DNA of 64,000 nucleotides, from assembly GCF_009184865.1 (NCBI RefSeq), contig NZ_CP045096.1, forward strand, positions 3,596,001 to 3,660,000. Direction: 5' to 3'. Positions 1 to 8,500 of this stretch are shown in pieces. The notes beneath the pieces were generated by a model. The model saw only the letters and a list, made by a program, of their open reading frames with translations, had not been told where the DNA came from and made no database searches. The DNA comes from Streptomyces phaeolivaceus. Its GTDB lineage: Bacteria; Actinomycetota; Actinomycetes; Streptomycetales; Streptomycetaceae. The position numbers were made by a program, and so were the translations under genes. Position 1 is the first letter of the stretch. Every line of letters begins with the position of its first letter.

Positions 1-290
1 GGGTGATCTGGCACGTGGTGTTCCCGGCCGCGCGGCCCGCGATGGCCGTCCTGGGCATGCTGATGTTCGTCCAGACCTGGAACGACTTCCTGTGGCCGTT
101 CCTCGTCCTGACCCAGCTGGGCAATCCGACCGTGCAGGTCGCGGTCGCCGGTCTGGGCCGCGGCTACACCCCCGACCAGGCCCTCATCATGGCGGGCGCG
201 CTGCTCAGCACGCTGCCGCTGCTGCTGGTCTTCGCGATCTTCGGCAAGCAGATCGTGGGGGGCATCATGCAGGGCGCGGTGAAGGGCTGA
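1..290 (+). CDS. Sugar ABC transporter permease, C-terminal part (CebG-like)
   Basis: This is the last 95 residues of an inner-membrane permease of the MalG/CebG type; the gene begins before the window and its first complete codon is at position 3. Two hydrophobic segments are visible (about residues 13-35 and 62-82), and the C-terminus GGIMQGAVKG is typical of carbohydrate permeases that end a transporter operon. It lies 135 bp upstream of a GH1 beta-glucosidase on the same strand. That arrangement matches cebEFG-bglC, the cellobiose/cello-oligosaccharide uptake operon of Streptomyces, in which the ATPase (MsiK) is encoded elsewhere. Assignment to cellobiose rests on this context, because too little of the protein is present to judge specificity. 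Confidence 0.85.
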   Translation, partial: VIWHVVFPAARPAMAVLGMLMFVQTWNDFLWPFLVLTQLGNPTVQVAVAGLGRGYTPDQALIMAGALLSTLPLLLVFAIFGKQIVGGIMQGAVKG

Positions 291-412
291 GGCCCGGGTC
301 CGCCTTCGTTCGTCTCCTCGGCAGGGCCGGGTCACCGCCGCCTCGGCCCCTGTCTCTCCCTCCCTCCGTTCCACTCCCCCCACCCACCTCCGTCGGTCTA
401 CCCGACCACCTA

Positions 413-426
413 TGGGAGCGCTTCCA
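413..426. promoter_or_regulatory. CebR-type operator overlapping the bglC ribosome site and start
   Basis: TGGGAGCGCTTCCA is a near-perfect 14-bp palindrome, one base away from the known CebR box TGGGAGCGCTCCCA. Its left half (GGGAG at 414-418) is also the only plausible Shine-Dalgarno sequence for the start at 426, and its last base is the A of the ATG. CebR is a LacI-family repressor released by cello-oligosaccharides. Bound here it would cover the translation start region, so repression is expected to act as a roadblock or promoter-proximal block on bglC. Recognition is by motif only. Confidence 0.8.
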
Positions 427-1868
427 TGCCTGAACCCGTGAACCCGGTCACCCCGGTGACCTTTCCGCCCGCCTTCCTCTGGGGCGCGGCCACCTCCGCG
501 TACCAGATCGAGGGCGCGGTGCGCGAGGACGGCCGTACGCCCTCCATCTGGGACACCTTCAGCCACACCCCGGGCAAGACCGCCGGTGGCGAGACCGGTG
601 ACATCGCTGTCGACCACTACCACCGCTACCGCGACGACGTGGCGCTGATGGCGGACCTGGGCCTCAACTCGTACCGCTTCTCCATCTCCTGGTCGCGGGT
701 GCAGCCGACGGGCCGGGGCCCGGCGATCCAGCGCGGTCTGGACTTCTACCGGCGGCTGGTCGACGAGCTGCTGGAGAAGGGCATCAAGCCGGCCGTCACC
801 CTCTACCACTGGGATCTGCCGCAGGAGTTGGAGGACGCGGGCGGCTGGCCCGAGCGGGACATCGTGCACCGCTTCGCCGAGTACGCGCGGATCGTGGGCG
901 AGGCGCTCGGCGACCGGGTCGAGCAGTGGATCACCCTCAACGAGCCGTGGTGCACGGCGTTCCTGGGCTACGGCTCCGGGGTGCACGCGCCGGGCCGTAC
1001 GGACCCGGTGGCGTCGCTGCGCGCGGCCCACCATCTGAACGTGGCGCACGGGCTGGGGGTCGCGGCGCTGCGCTCGGCGATGCCCGCCCGCAACTCGATC
1101 GCGGTGAGCCTGAACTCGTCGGTGGTCCGGCCGGTCACGAACTCCCCCGAGGACCTGGCGGCGGCCCGGCGGATCGACGACCTGGCCAGCGGTGTCTTCC
1201 ACGGGCCGATGCTGCACGGGGCGTACCCGGAGACCCTGTTCACCGCGACCTCGTCGCTGACGGACTGGTCGTTCGTGCTGGACGGTGATCTGGCGACGGC
1301 CAACCAGCCGCTGGACGCGCTGGGGTTGAACTACTACACGCCCACGCTGGTGGGTGCCGCGGACGCCGATCTCAAGGGTCCCCGGGCGGACGGCCACGGG
1401 GCGAGCGAGCACTCGCCGTGGCCGGGCGCGGACGACGTCCTGTTCCACCAGACTCCGGGCGAGCGTACGGAGATGGACTGGACCATCGACCCGACCGGTC
1501 TGCACGAGCTGATCATGCGGTACGCGCGCGAGGAGGCACCGGGGCTGCCGCTGTACATCACCGAGAACGGCGCCGCGTACGACGACAAGATGGACGCGGA
1601 CGGCCGGGTCCACGACCCCGAGCGCATCGCCTATCTGCACGGCCACCTCCGGGCGGTCCGGCGCGCGATCGCCGAGGGCGCGGACGTCCGCGGCTACTAC
1701 CTGTGGTCCCTGATGGACAACTTCGAGTGGGCGTACGGCTACGGGAAGCGCTTCGGTGCCGTGTACGTCGACTACGCCACCCTCACCCGTACGCCGAAGT
1801 CCAGCGCGTACTGGTACGGGCAGGCGGCGAGGACGGGGGCGCTGCCGCCGCTGACCACGTCGGCCTGA
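426..1868 (+). CDS. bglC: GH1 beta-glucosidase (BglC-like)
   Basis: This 480-residue cytoplasmic family 1 glycoside hydrolase cleaves cellobiose and short cello-oligosaccharides to glucose after import. The N-terminal [15 protein letters not shown] signature, the acid/base Glu173 in TLNEPW and the nucleophile Glu380 in YITENG are all present, and the length is normal for GH1. The ATG at 426 is preceded by GGGAG, which lies inside the CebR-like operator. The gene follows the cebG-like permease, so uptake and hydrolysis are linked. A strong inverted-repeat terminator lies just after the stop. In Streptomyces this gene couples cellobiose sensing to metabolism through CebR. Xylosidase or galactosidase side activities cannot be excluded from sequence. 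Confidence 0.93.
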   Translation: MPEPVNPVTPVTFPPAFLWGAATSAYQIEGAVREDGRTPSIWDTFSHTPGKTAGGETGDIAVDHYHRYRDDVALMADLGLNSYRFSISWSRVQPTGRGPAIQRGLDFYRRLVDELLEKGIKPAVTLYHWDLPQELEDAGGWPERDIVHRFAEYARIVGEALGDRVEQWITLNEPWCTAFLGYGSGVHAPGRTDPVASLRAAHHLNVAHGLGVAALRSAMPARNSIAVSLNSSVVRPVTNSPEDLAAARRIDDLASGVFHGPMLHGAYPETLFTATSSLTDWSFVLDGDLATANQPLDALGLNYYTPTLVGAADADLKGPRADGHGASEHSPWPGADDVLFHQTPGERTEMDWTIDPTGLHELIMRYAREEAPGLPLYITENGAAYDDKMDADGRVHDPERIAYLHGHLRAVRRAIAEGADVRGYYLWSLMDNFEWAYGYGKRFGAVYVDYATLTRTPKSSAYWYGQAARTGALPPLTTSA

Positions 1869-1984
1869 GGGCGGCGGGGGCGTAGGGCCGGGGGCTCGGG
1901 GGAGCCCCCTGGGGAACGGGGGAGCGGGGGTCCGGGGCGCGGCGCGTATAGGGGAGCGCCGCGCCCCGGACGGTTTGCGTCAGA
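1826..1984. repeat. Segment duplicated downstream, copy A (bglC 3' end plus terminator)
   Basis: The last ~40 bases of bglC, its stop, the terminator and the first bases of the convergent GNAT stop region are found again, diverged, at about 3078-3224. This is the presumed source copy, because here the sequence is the genuine end of a full-length gene. Confidence 0.7.
1890..1970. terminator. Bidirectional terminator between bglC and the GNAT gene
   Basis: Two hairpins lie in tandem. The first has 8-bp arms (GGGGGCTC at 1890-1897, GAGCCCCC at 1902-1909). The second has perfect 15-bp arms (1931-1945 and 1956-1970, TCCGGGGCGCGGCGC) around a 10-base loop. They separate convergent genes and are likely to stop transcription from both sides. 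No T-tract follows, as is usual in Streptomyces. A degenerate second copy of this unit occurs at 3140-3212. Confidence 0.75.
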
Positions 1985-2462
1985 GGCGCCGGTAGTAGTG
2001 CGCCGTCGGGAACGGCACGCAGCCGAGGCTCTCGTACAGAGCGCGGGCGGGGGAGTGGAACGCGTCGCCGCCGGTGCCGATCTCGACGAGCCGCACGCCC
2101 CGGCCGCGAAGGTCGGCGAAGGCGTGCTCGCACAGGGCGGTGCCCGTGCCGTCGCCACGGTGCCGCTCGTCCACGGCGAGCAGGGTGATCTCGCCGTGAT
2201 GCCGGGCGGGGTCGGCCTGCCAGGCGACGTAGCCGGCGATCAGGCCGTCGGTCTCGGCGACCGCGACGTACTTGTGCCGGTCCGGGTCGTGCAGGGTGGG
2301 GACGTGCGCGCGGTAGTCGCCGCGCCAGTCGGCGTGCAGCGTGCCGAGGACGAGCCCGTCGAGCACCGGTCCGACGGAGTCCTCGAAGAACGGCCGGAAC
2401 GTGTCGATGGTGAGCTGGGTCAGTCGCGCCAGATCATCCTGGCCGAACGCGCGAATGAGCAT
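1980..2462 (-). CDS. GNAT-family N-acetyltransferase
   Basis: This 160-residue protein has the GNAT fold signature: a central beta-strand ending in ITLLAVDERHRGDGTG, where the R-x-x-G-x-G/A-type acetyl-CoA pyrophosphate loop is RHRGDGTG, followed by the C-terminal ARALYESLG motif typical of acetyltransferases acting on small molecules or peptides. The start at 2462 is preferred over an upstream start at 2528 because it has GAGAGG eight bases upstream and begins with MLIRAF, a normal GNAT N-terminus. The gene converges on bglC across a strong terminator and diverges from the Nudix gene. The acceptor substrate cannot be inferred. Confidence 0.85.
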   Translation of the reverse strand: MLIRAFGQDDLARLTQLTIDTFRPFFEDSVGPVLDGLVLGTLHADWRGDYRAHVPTLHDPDRHKYVAVAETDGLIAGYVAWQADPARHHGEITLLAVDERHRGDGTGTALCEHAFADLRGRGVRLVEIGTGGDAFHSPARALYESLGCVPFPTAHYYRRL

Positions 2463-2626
2463 GGAGTGGACCTCTCGAAACCTGAGGGAGATGAGGGAGG
2501 AAAAGGACACCTCTGACCCGCCGGTCATCCGTGATGCGCCGGTGGGCCGATCCTCAGTGGCGAGTACGCCAGGAAGCGAAGCACTCCATAGGGGGCATGC
2601 TAGCGGCCTACGAAGGGACGAGTCTC

Positions 2627-3070
2627 ATGACTTTGCTGGTCGCCGCCGTCATCGTCCACGACCGGGACGCTGGGCGGGTCGTGCTCCTCCAGCGGGGCGA
2701 GAACGCCAGGTTCGCGCGGGGCAGATGGCATCTGCCGGTCGGCAAGAGCGAGCCCGGGGAGCCGATCACCCGGACCGCCGTGCGCGAGCTGTACGAGGAG
2801 ACCGGGCTGACCGTGAAACCCGAGGCGCTGGAGGTCGTGCACCTCGTCCACGCGGCCCGGGGCGTCGACGCACCGGACGGCTTCCTCACCGTCGTCTTCG
2901 CCACCCACGAGTGGACCGGCGACCTGGAGAACCGGGAACCCCACAAACACGCCCAGGTCCGCTGGACCGACACCACCTCCCTCCCCGAGGACTTCGTGGA
3001 GGGCGACGCGGCCGGGCTGCACGGGTATCTCGCCGGTGGCCCGCGGCTGTCCCTCTACGACTGGGAGTAG
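2627..3070 (+). CDS. Nudix hydrolase
   Basis: This 147-residue protein has an intact Nudix box, beginning GKSEPGE and ending RELYEETGL (about residues 46-67), which fits the G-x5-E-x7-R-E-L-x-E-E-x-G pattern that binds the catalytic metal and cleaves nucleoside-diphosphate-linked substrates. The start [10 protein letters not shown] at 2627 fits the first beta-strand of the fold and has GAAGGGACG upstream; an upstream ATG at 2531 would add a non-conserved tail. The gene is divergent from the GNAT gene with about 165 bp between them. Substrate is unknown; candidates include damaged nucleotides and nucleotide sugars. Confidence 0.85.
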   Translation: MTLLVAAVIVHDRDAGRVVLLQRGENARFARGRWHLPVGKSEPGEPITRTAVRELYEETGLTVKPEALEVVHLVHAARGVDAPDGFLTVVFATHEWTGDLENREPHKHAQVRWTDTTSLPEDFVEGDAAGLHGYLAGGPRLSLYDWE

Positions 3071-3077
3071 CTGCGGG

Positions 3078-3224
3078 CATGCCGCGAGGACGGGGGCGCT
3101 GCCGCCGCTGGTGACCACGTCGGCTTGAGGGCGGCGGGGCTCAGGGGCGGGGGAGCCCTCAGGGGAGCGGGATCCGGGGCACGGCGGGTACAGGGGGAGC
3201 GCCGCGCCCCGGGTGTGGGTCAGA
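3078..3224. repeat. Segment duplicated from the bglC end, copy B
   Basis: The sequence repeats the end of bglC (CGAGGACGGGGGCGCTGCCGCCGCTG, split here by a 3-bp GTG insertion, then ACCACGTCGGC-TGAGGGCGGCGGGG), and then a decayed version of both terminator hairpins up to the CTCTGA at the edge of the neighbouring minus-strand gene. It fills the gap between the Nudix gene and the broken vapC, and reads as a duplicated terminator module. Confidence 0.7.
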
Positions 3225-3478
3225 GAGTGCCCTGGGGATGCCAGCCATTGGGTCGGCTGGCCGGTGTCCGAGGCGATGGTCTCGAAGTCGTTGTCATAGT
3301 GGAGCACGGTCAGGCCCTGGAGTTCCGCGGTCGCGGCGATCAGCAGGTCGACAGCGCCCGCGGAACGATGCTTTCCGCGGTCGGTGAGGTTTCGCTGTAC
3401 CTCCCATGCCCGTGTCACCGCCCGGTCGTCCAGGGGAGTCCAGCCGCTGGCGTCGACCAAGTGGACGGCGGCGGTCAT
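3221..3478 (-). pseudogene. VapC-type PIN toxin with internal deletion
   Basis: The start ATG overlaps the vapB stop by 4 bp (ATGA at 3475-3478), the normal vapBC arrangement. The protein begins [12 protein letters not shown], which holds the first PIN aspartate (Asp9). It then jumps straight to [16 protein letters not shown], a region that in intact homologues lies roughly 50 residues further on. The C-terminal half is well preserved ([13 protein letters not shown] and HYDNDFE with the third and fourth acidic positions). The deletion removes the second acidic residue and the core of the PIN fold. The frame also misses the expected stop: a TGA lies out of frame at 3220-3222, where the duplicated terminator segment begins, so the open frame runs on towards 2600. 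The toxin is very probably inactive. Confidence 0.75.
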
Positions 3479-3684
3479 CGACGGTAGTGCTCCATGCCGA
3501 GCAGCATGTCGAAGTCCCCGGCGTCCGCCCGCGCCGCGAGCCTGGCCAGCGCGAGCGCCCGCTTCTTGCGTTCGACGCCTTCCTTGAGCGCGGGGCCGAC
3601 GGTGTCCTTCTTGGTCTTGGTCCCGAAAGCCGTGGCGGCCTCGGCCAGCAGTTCCTCGTCGATGTCGATCAGTGTCTTGGCCAT
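3475..3684 (-). CDS. VapB-type antitoxin
   Basis: This 69-residue protein starts [16 protein letters not shown] and contains [13 protein letters not shown], the short strand-helix-helix DNA-binding module of actinobacterial VapB antitoxins. The acidic C-terminal tail ([14 protein letters not shown]) would wrap a PIN toxin. The ATG at 3684 has GGGGGAG five bases upstream. The gene is coupled to a toxin that has lost its core, so the antitoxin is probably now an orphan DNA-binding protein. It may autoregulate or cross-neutralise other VapC proteins, such as the intact locus at 10066-10745. Confidence 0.85.
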   Translation of the reverse strand: MAKTLIDIDEELLAEAATAFGTKTKKDTVGPALKEGVERKKRALALARLAARADAGDFDMLLGMEHYRR

Positions 3685-3741
3685 GAGCGCTCCCCCTTAT
3701 ATCCGAATACCGATCGAGTAGGTCCAGGGACGCGAGGGCCG

Positions 3742-4206
3742 TCAGGACGGACCGGTCCACGTCGGAACGCCGATTGAGGGAGCGGGTCGCGCGGGCGTGA
3801 GCGCCGCCCGTGAGGCACCTGCTCCCAGTTCGAACCACGTGGCCTTGCCTCGGCCGGAGTCGACCGTGTCCACACCCCACGCGTGGGCGCCGAACGCGAT
3901 CAGCCGCAGACCCCGGCCACCCTCGTCGTCAGGGGCGGCCGAGCGGGCGGTGGGCAGCCCTGTGGCCTCGTCGTGGACAAGGATGCGGAGGCGGGCGGGG
4001 CGGAGCCAGGCGGCGTGGAGGATGACGGATGTCGTGCAGCCCTTCGCCGCACAGGCGTTGATGGCGTTGGTGACGGTCTCGGAGGTCAACAGGACTGCGG
4101 TGTCCGTGAGTTCCGGGTGGCCGGAGGCGGCGAGAAGGGCTCTGACGACTTCCCGGGCGGGGCGGACCCAGACGGGGTGGGGCGGGAAGGCGAGGGAGAC
4201 GTTCAT
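3742..4206 (-). CDS. ATP-binding regulatory protein (RsbW/SpoIIAB-like HATPase)
   Basis: This 154-residue protein matches the small GHKL ATPases common in Streptomyces. The N-box region is [15 protein letters not shown], the G1 box is [10 protein letters not shown] and the G2 region is [19 protein letters not shown]. Such proteins act as anti-sigma factors or partner kinases. Start 4206 ([11 protein letters not shown]) has GAGAGGT upstream and matches the usual N-terminus. It is transcribed away from an XRE/DUF5753 regulator followed by a DUF397 protein; this three-component set recurs in Streptomyces (the abaA/whiJ type) and is linked to development. Asn replaces some canonical motif positions, so ATP hydrolysis is not certain. 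Confidence 0.8.
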   Translation of the reverse strand: MNVSLAFPPHPVWVRPAREVVRALLAASGHPELTDTAVLLTSETVTNAINACAAKGCTTSVILHAAWLRPARLRILVHDEATGLPTARSAAPDDEGGRGLRLIAFGAHAWGVDTVDSGRGKATWFELGAGASRAALTPARPAPSIGVPTWTGPS

Positions 4207-4400
4207 GGCGGAGGACCTCTCGGTGAGCCTGGGGTGCGCACGCGGTGACCAGGTCCGAGCCTCGGCGCCATGGGAACTGGCTTGAGGGCGGGGGTACTTC
4301 CTCGTGGCGGGCGGTTGGGCCGATGTCGACGTTAGGTCCACATATGGAAGAGTTACAACCGTGTACATGAGACTTCCCTCTTGGGAGTGACGCCCTCGCA

Positions 4401-4426
4401 GCACGTTGGACGTCGACACAACGTGC
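4401..4426. promoter_or_regulatory. Inverted repeat, probable XRE operator
   Basis: GCACGTTG (4401-4408) and CAACGTGC (4419-4426) form perfect 8-bp arms around a 10-bp spacer that is itself nearly palindromic (GACGTCGAC). A second, smaller repeat (GTGCGC/GCGCAC) overlaps at 4424-4441. The site lies about 35 bp before the XRE start and 195 bp before the divergent ATPase, an ideal place for autoregulation by the XRE protein. The assignment is positional. Confidence 0.55.
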
Positions 4427-4460
4427 GCGGCACACTGCGCACGCCCACAAGGAGGACCGC

Positions 4461-5342
4461 ATGCCACCCAGGACCCACCCCAGCGAACGCCAGCGCCGCC
4501 TTGGCAGCGAGCTGCGCAGACTGCGCATCCGGGCCGGATTGTCGGGTGACGCCGCCGCAAGGCTCATCACCGCCGAGCGCACGAGGATCAGCCACATCGA
4601 ATCCGGCCGCGTCGATGTTCCGCGCAACGGGATGTACAGGCTGCTCCGCGCGTATGGCTGCCCCGAAGGCACTTATTTCGAACAACTGCTGGAGATGGCA
4701 CACGAGAGCGGGAGGGGCTGGTGGGGTGGCTTCCGCGACACGATCGGCCCCGCGGCTCGGGACCTGGCCGAACTCGAGGCCCGTTCACACGTGCTACGGA
4801 CTCATGAGCCGCTACTCATCCCCGGCATGCTTCAAACCGAGGACTACGCGCACGCCGTCATCGAGGCCACGGAAGCCGACCCGCAACGCGTCCGCCGGTA
4901 CACCGAGTTCCGGCTCGCCAGGCAGCGGGTGCTGACCGACACCCCTGCGGTGTCGTACCACGCCGTCATCCATGAGGCCGCGTTGCACACCCGAGTGGGT
5001 GGCCCCGCGATCACGCGCAGGCAATTGCTGCGGCTCATCGAAATCTCCCGGCTGCCCAACGTGACGGTGCAGGTGTTCCCGTTCGAAGCGGGGAACTACG
5101 CCGCGCACACGCAGTCGTTCGTCATCTACGGTGCGGCAGCCCCTGAGTTGGACACGGTCTACCTGGAGCACCCCACACAGTCGCTCTTCCTGAGGGATGG
5201 AGAGCAACTCACCGAGTACGCGAAGATGTTCGAGCGGCTCGCCGAGCTGGCACTGCCGCCGGTCGATCCCGAAGCGGCGCCCGAGTCGCACGACAGGCGC
5301 GACTCACTGAGCCTGATCCAGCACGTGATGTACACCCTCTGA
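4461..5342 (+). CDS. XRE-family regulator with DUF5753 (WhiJ-like)
   Basis: This 293-residue protein has an N-terminal helix-turn-helix (about residues 10-65: LGSELRRLRIRAGLSGDAAARL, with recognition segment ERTRISHIESGR) and a DUF5753 ligand/partner domain starting near residue 85. DUF5753 hallmarks include LLIPGMLQTEDYA, YHAVIHEAAL and VQVFPFEAGNY. The ATG has AAGGAGG six bases upstream. Proteins of this family, such as WhiJ, work with a small DUF397 partner, and one follows here 10 bp downstream. The pair probably represses developmental or stress genes until the DUF397 protein releases it. The inverted repeat at 4401-4426 is the likely binding site. Confidence 0.88.
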   Translation: MPPRTHPSERQRRLGSELRRLRIRAGLSGDAAARLITAERTRISHIESGRVDVPRNGMYRLLRAYGCPEGTYFEQLLEMAHESGRGWWGGFRDTIGPAARDLAELEARSHVLRTHEPLLIPGMLQTEDYAHAVIEATEADPQRVRRYTEFRLARQRVLTDTPAVSYHAVIHEAALHTRVGGPAITRRQLLRLIEISRLPNVTVQVFPFEAGNYAAHTQSFVIYGAAAPELDTVYLEHPTQSLFLRDGEQLTEYAKMFERLAELALPPVDPEAAPESHDRRDSLSLIQHVMYTL

Positions 5343-5352
5343 AAGGACCGCA

Positions 5353-5544
5353 ATGACTCAACTCGGCTGGCAGAAGTCATCGTTCAGCTCGGGCGGTGAG
5401 GGCAACTGCATAGAACTCGCGGCAGCCACCGCCTACCACATACACCTCCGCGAGAGCGACCGACCGGACCAGATCACCACGGCCACCCCCCGCGCCTTGG
5501 CGCACCTCTTGCGCACGGTCAAGGGCGGCAGCCTCGGTCGCTGA
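5353..5544 (+). CDS. DUF397 small protein
   Basis: This 63-residue protein has the DUF397 signature: LGWQKSSFSSGGEGNCIELA at the N-terminus and a short C-terminal helix after ITTATPRALAHLL. Members pair with XRE/DUF5753 regulators and modulate their DNA binding. It lies 10 bp after the XRE gene with GAAAGGA upstream and is clearly co-transcribed. Its last 26 bp overlap, tail to tail, the end of the large minus-strand STAND gene, so transcripts of the two are complementary at their 3' ends. Confidence 0.88.
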   Translation: MTQLGWQKSSFSSGGEGNCIELAAATAYHIHLRESDRPDQITTATPRALAHLLRTVKGGSLGR

Positions 5545-8500
5545 GGCCCAGTTGCGCGAAGACGACGTCCCGTACCCGCAGGACCGCGTCGGGGTCGATG
5601 GCGGCGAGGACCGGGAGCGCGTGGTGCCAGCCGACGGGGGTGAGCGCTTCCGTGAGGAGGGCGCGAGCGCGGGGGAGGTCCGGGCCGGACGGGGGCGGCA
5701 GGAGGAGCATGGCGAGGCGGCGGGCGAGCAAGGTGACATCGAAGGCGTCGTCGTAGAGCGGGACCGGCGCCCGGTCCGCGGGCAGGCACGCGGCGTGCGC
5801 GGCCAGCTGGGCGAGGGCGTCCGCACACCACTCTTCGTCCTCCGCGCGCCTGGCCGTCGACACGGCCGTCTCGTGGTCGCCGAGCGCCGCGTAGGCCAGC
5901 GCCGCTCCGCCCATCGACCGGGACCAGGGCGGCTCCGAGAGGAGAGACGAGGCGACCGTCTCGTCGAAGCGGTCCTTGGCAGCGATCGGATCGGTAGTGG
6001 CGGCAAGCAGGCTGTGCAGTATCCAACCGCCGTACCCCACCTCCGAAGGCGGTGGTTGTTCCTGGTGCGTCTCGGTCAGGAACCGCTCGACGCGGGACGC
6101 GCGCCCGGCGTCATGAGGCTGAACGGCCACCAGGAGTCGCACAGCGCGTGCCACGTCTCCGCGTGGCAGAAGGCGCAGGGCCTCGTCCACGAGTCGACCC
6201 GCGAGACCGGGGTCGTGCGGCCACAGACCGGCGGCCGCCTCGGCACGGGCACGGTCGGGATCGAACGTGAACGCCTGGGCTGCTTCCGTGAAGTCGGCGA
6301 GGAAATCGGCGACCAGCCGTGCCGCACCGGCCCACCCCAGAGCCTGAACCGTAGCCGTGAACGGCTCGGGGAAGACGTTCGCGTCCTCGACCGTACGGCT
6401 GAGTCGCACGGCCTTCTCGGCGAACCTCAGTGCTCGGTCGGCGTCGCGGTCCGCGAGGGCCAGCGAGACCGCGGCGCAACTCCAGGTTCGCGCCTTCGGC
6501 TCCTCGATCGCCCCGAGGAGTCGCTCGGCCTCGTCGGGACGGTCCGCCGTGGCCAGCGCCGGGGCCAGCATGGCAAGACGTTCCGGTGCGAGGAACGAAA
6601 CCCGCCCGTCAGCAGACGTGCGCCCGTGCTCCGCCTGGTGCAGCAGCGCCAGTGACCGCTGAGGGTCGTCGGCAGCGAAGTGACCCGCGAGCGCGGCAAG
6701 CGCCTCGACGATGATCCTCCTCGGCACGGTCGCCTGTGCGGCATCGACCTCCCCAAGCAGCAGCGCTTCCACGTGCGTGGCCGCACCGGCGGCCGTGAGC
6801 AGGCCGACGACCCGGGCAACGGAGCCTTGGCCGCGTCTGAGGAAGACGTCGGCGTCCCACCGGGCGAGAGCAGCCCACGTCTCCACGACCGCTCCCCGCC
6901 GTGCCCAGCCCTCGACGATCCCCCACCAGACGTCCGAAGGCTCAAGCTGCCCGAGCGGGTAAACAACGGTCTGCGCGAGGTGTTGGGCCTCCGCCATCCG
7001 GTCCATGGTCACCAGGGCCAGGACCGCACTGGGAACGGCTGCTCCCCGGTCCGGCCGTCCGTCCGGGTCCAGCTCGGACACGACCGACTCGGCCAGCACC
7101 TTCGCTTCGTCGGAACAGGTGTCGCGCAGGGCATACGCGGCGATCGCCGTCAGGTTCTCGGAGCTATTCGCCCGCTTCCGGGCGGAGGCGAGCACCGATT
7201 CACGGAGGCGCGTCGCGTCCTCGGGAAAGCCCAGACCGGAGTATGCCTCGGCGAGGCGTGCCGTACCGCAGGCCCGATACAGCGTGCTGTCGCATCGCTC
7301 GACGGTGTCCTCCGCCTTCCTCAGCAGGACCGCCGCGCTCTCGGGGTCCCCCACCACGCCGGCGGCGGTGACCAGCGCATCGGAACAAGCCAACGCCGCT
7401 GACGCGTCGTCCGGCCTCGGAAGGTCCAGAAGGCCGCGCACCGCTTCGTCACGGCGGCCCGCCCGCGCCAGGGCGACGGCCAGCATGCCCCGCGCGGCCA
7501 CAGTGCTCACCGCCACGTCACGCATCCATCTGTGCGGCGCCTCCTCCGCCAGCCGTACGGCTTCCTCCGCCAGCTCCACCGCCCGCTGGTCACCCGACTC
7601 GGCCAGGACACCGGCCACTCCGGTCAGCGCCCGCACCCGGTCCATAGGCAGGTAGACGCTCCGGGCGAGCCCGATGGCCTGACGGACACGGCCGAGGCGG
7701 GCGTGGACGGCCGGGATGTCCGGGTGCAGGGACTCGTTGCGTCTGGCCACGATGTCCGCCACCACCGCGAGCACCGCCGACGCCCCCAGGTCGTCGGGAG
7801 TGACCCGCCGTACGGTCTCGCGGGCCGCCTCGATCTCCGCCAGACACGCCGCGTCGCTGCCGGTCGCCGCGCGCAGGCGTTCCCGGCGCCGGGGATCCGT
7901 GGCGAGCGCGGTCGCGTGGCGCGCGTCCCGGAGCAGCGTGACCAGACGGCCGTACGGCTGGAGCAGATACGGCGGGGTGTCCTCCGGCCAGCCGCGCCGC
8001 TCGTATGCCTCCGCCCAGGCGTGCACCCGCTCCCGGTAGGCGTCCAGGTCGGGCCCCAACTCGTGCTCGGCGGCCCTGAGCAGGGTCTCGTGGGCGAAGA
8101 GATAGCCGCGACTGGTCATGTACATCGTCATGTCGGTGCCCGCGCTGTCGCCGCCACCGCCCCGCACCCGCAGGATGCGCCCGAAGACGCTGCCGAGCCG
8201 GTGTCGGAGTATGAAGCCGGTCTCGCCCGTGAGTTCACGCAGGTCCTCGACCGAGAGGGTGCCGCGCGCGGCGGTGAGCAGGCCGACCACGTCACGCTCC
8301 AACGGGTCACCGCCGAGGGCGCGTTGAAGGTCGTACTTGGCCTCGTGCTCGGTGTGGCGGGCCGCCGCCGAGGCGGAGATCCGGACGATCGGGCAGTCGC
8401 GCAGCGGATGGCCGCCCTTGACGTCCGACGGGATGCCGGGGCTCGGGCGGCTGGTCACCAGGACGCGGACGTTGGGCGGGAGGCGCTCCGGCAGGAGCGC

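Noticed and set aside
2600..3880. A 426-codon minus-strand frame across the vapBC and Nudix region
   Set aside because: It joins VapC and non-coding sequence and overlaps the Nudix gene; only the 3221-3478 part resembles a protein family.
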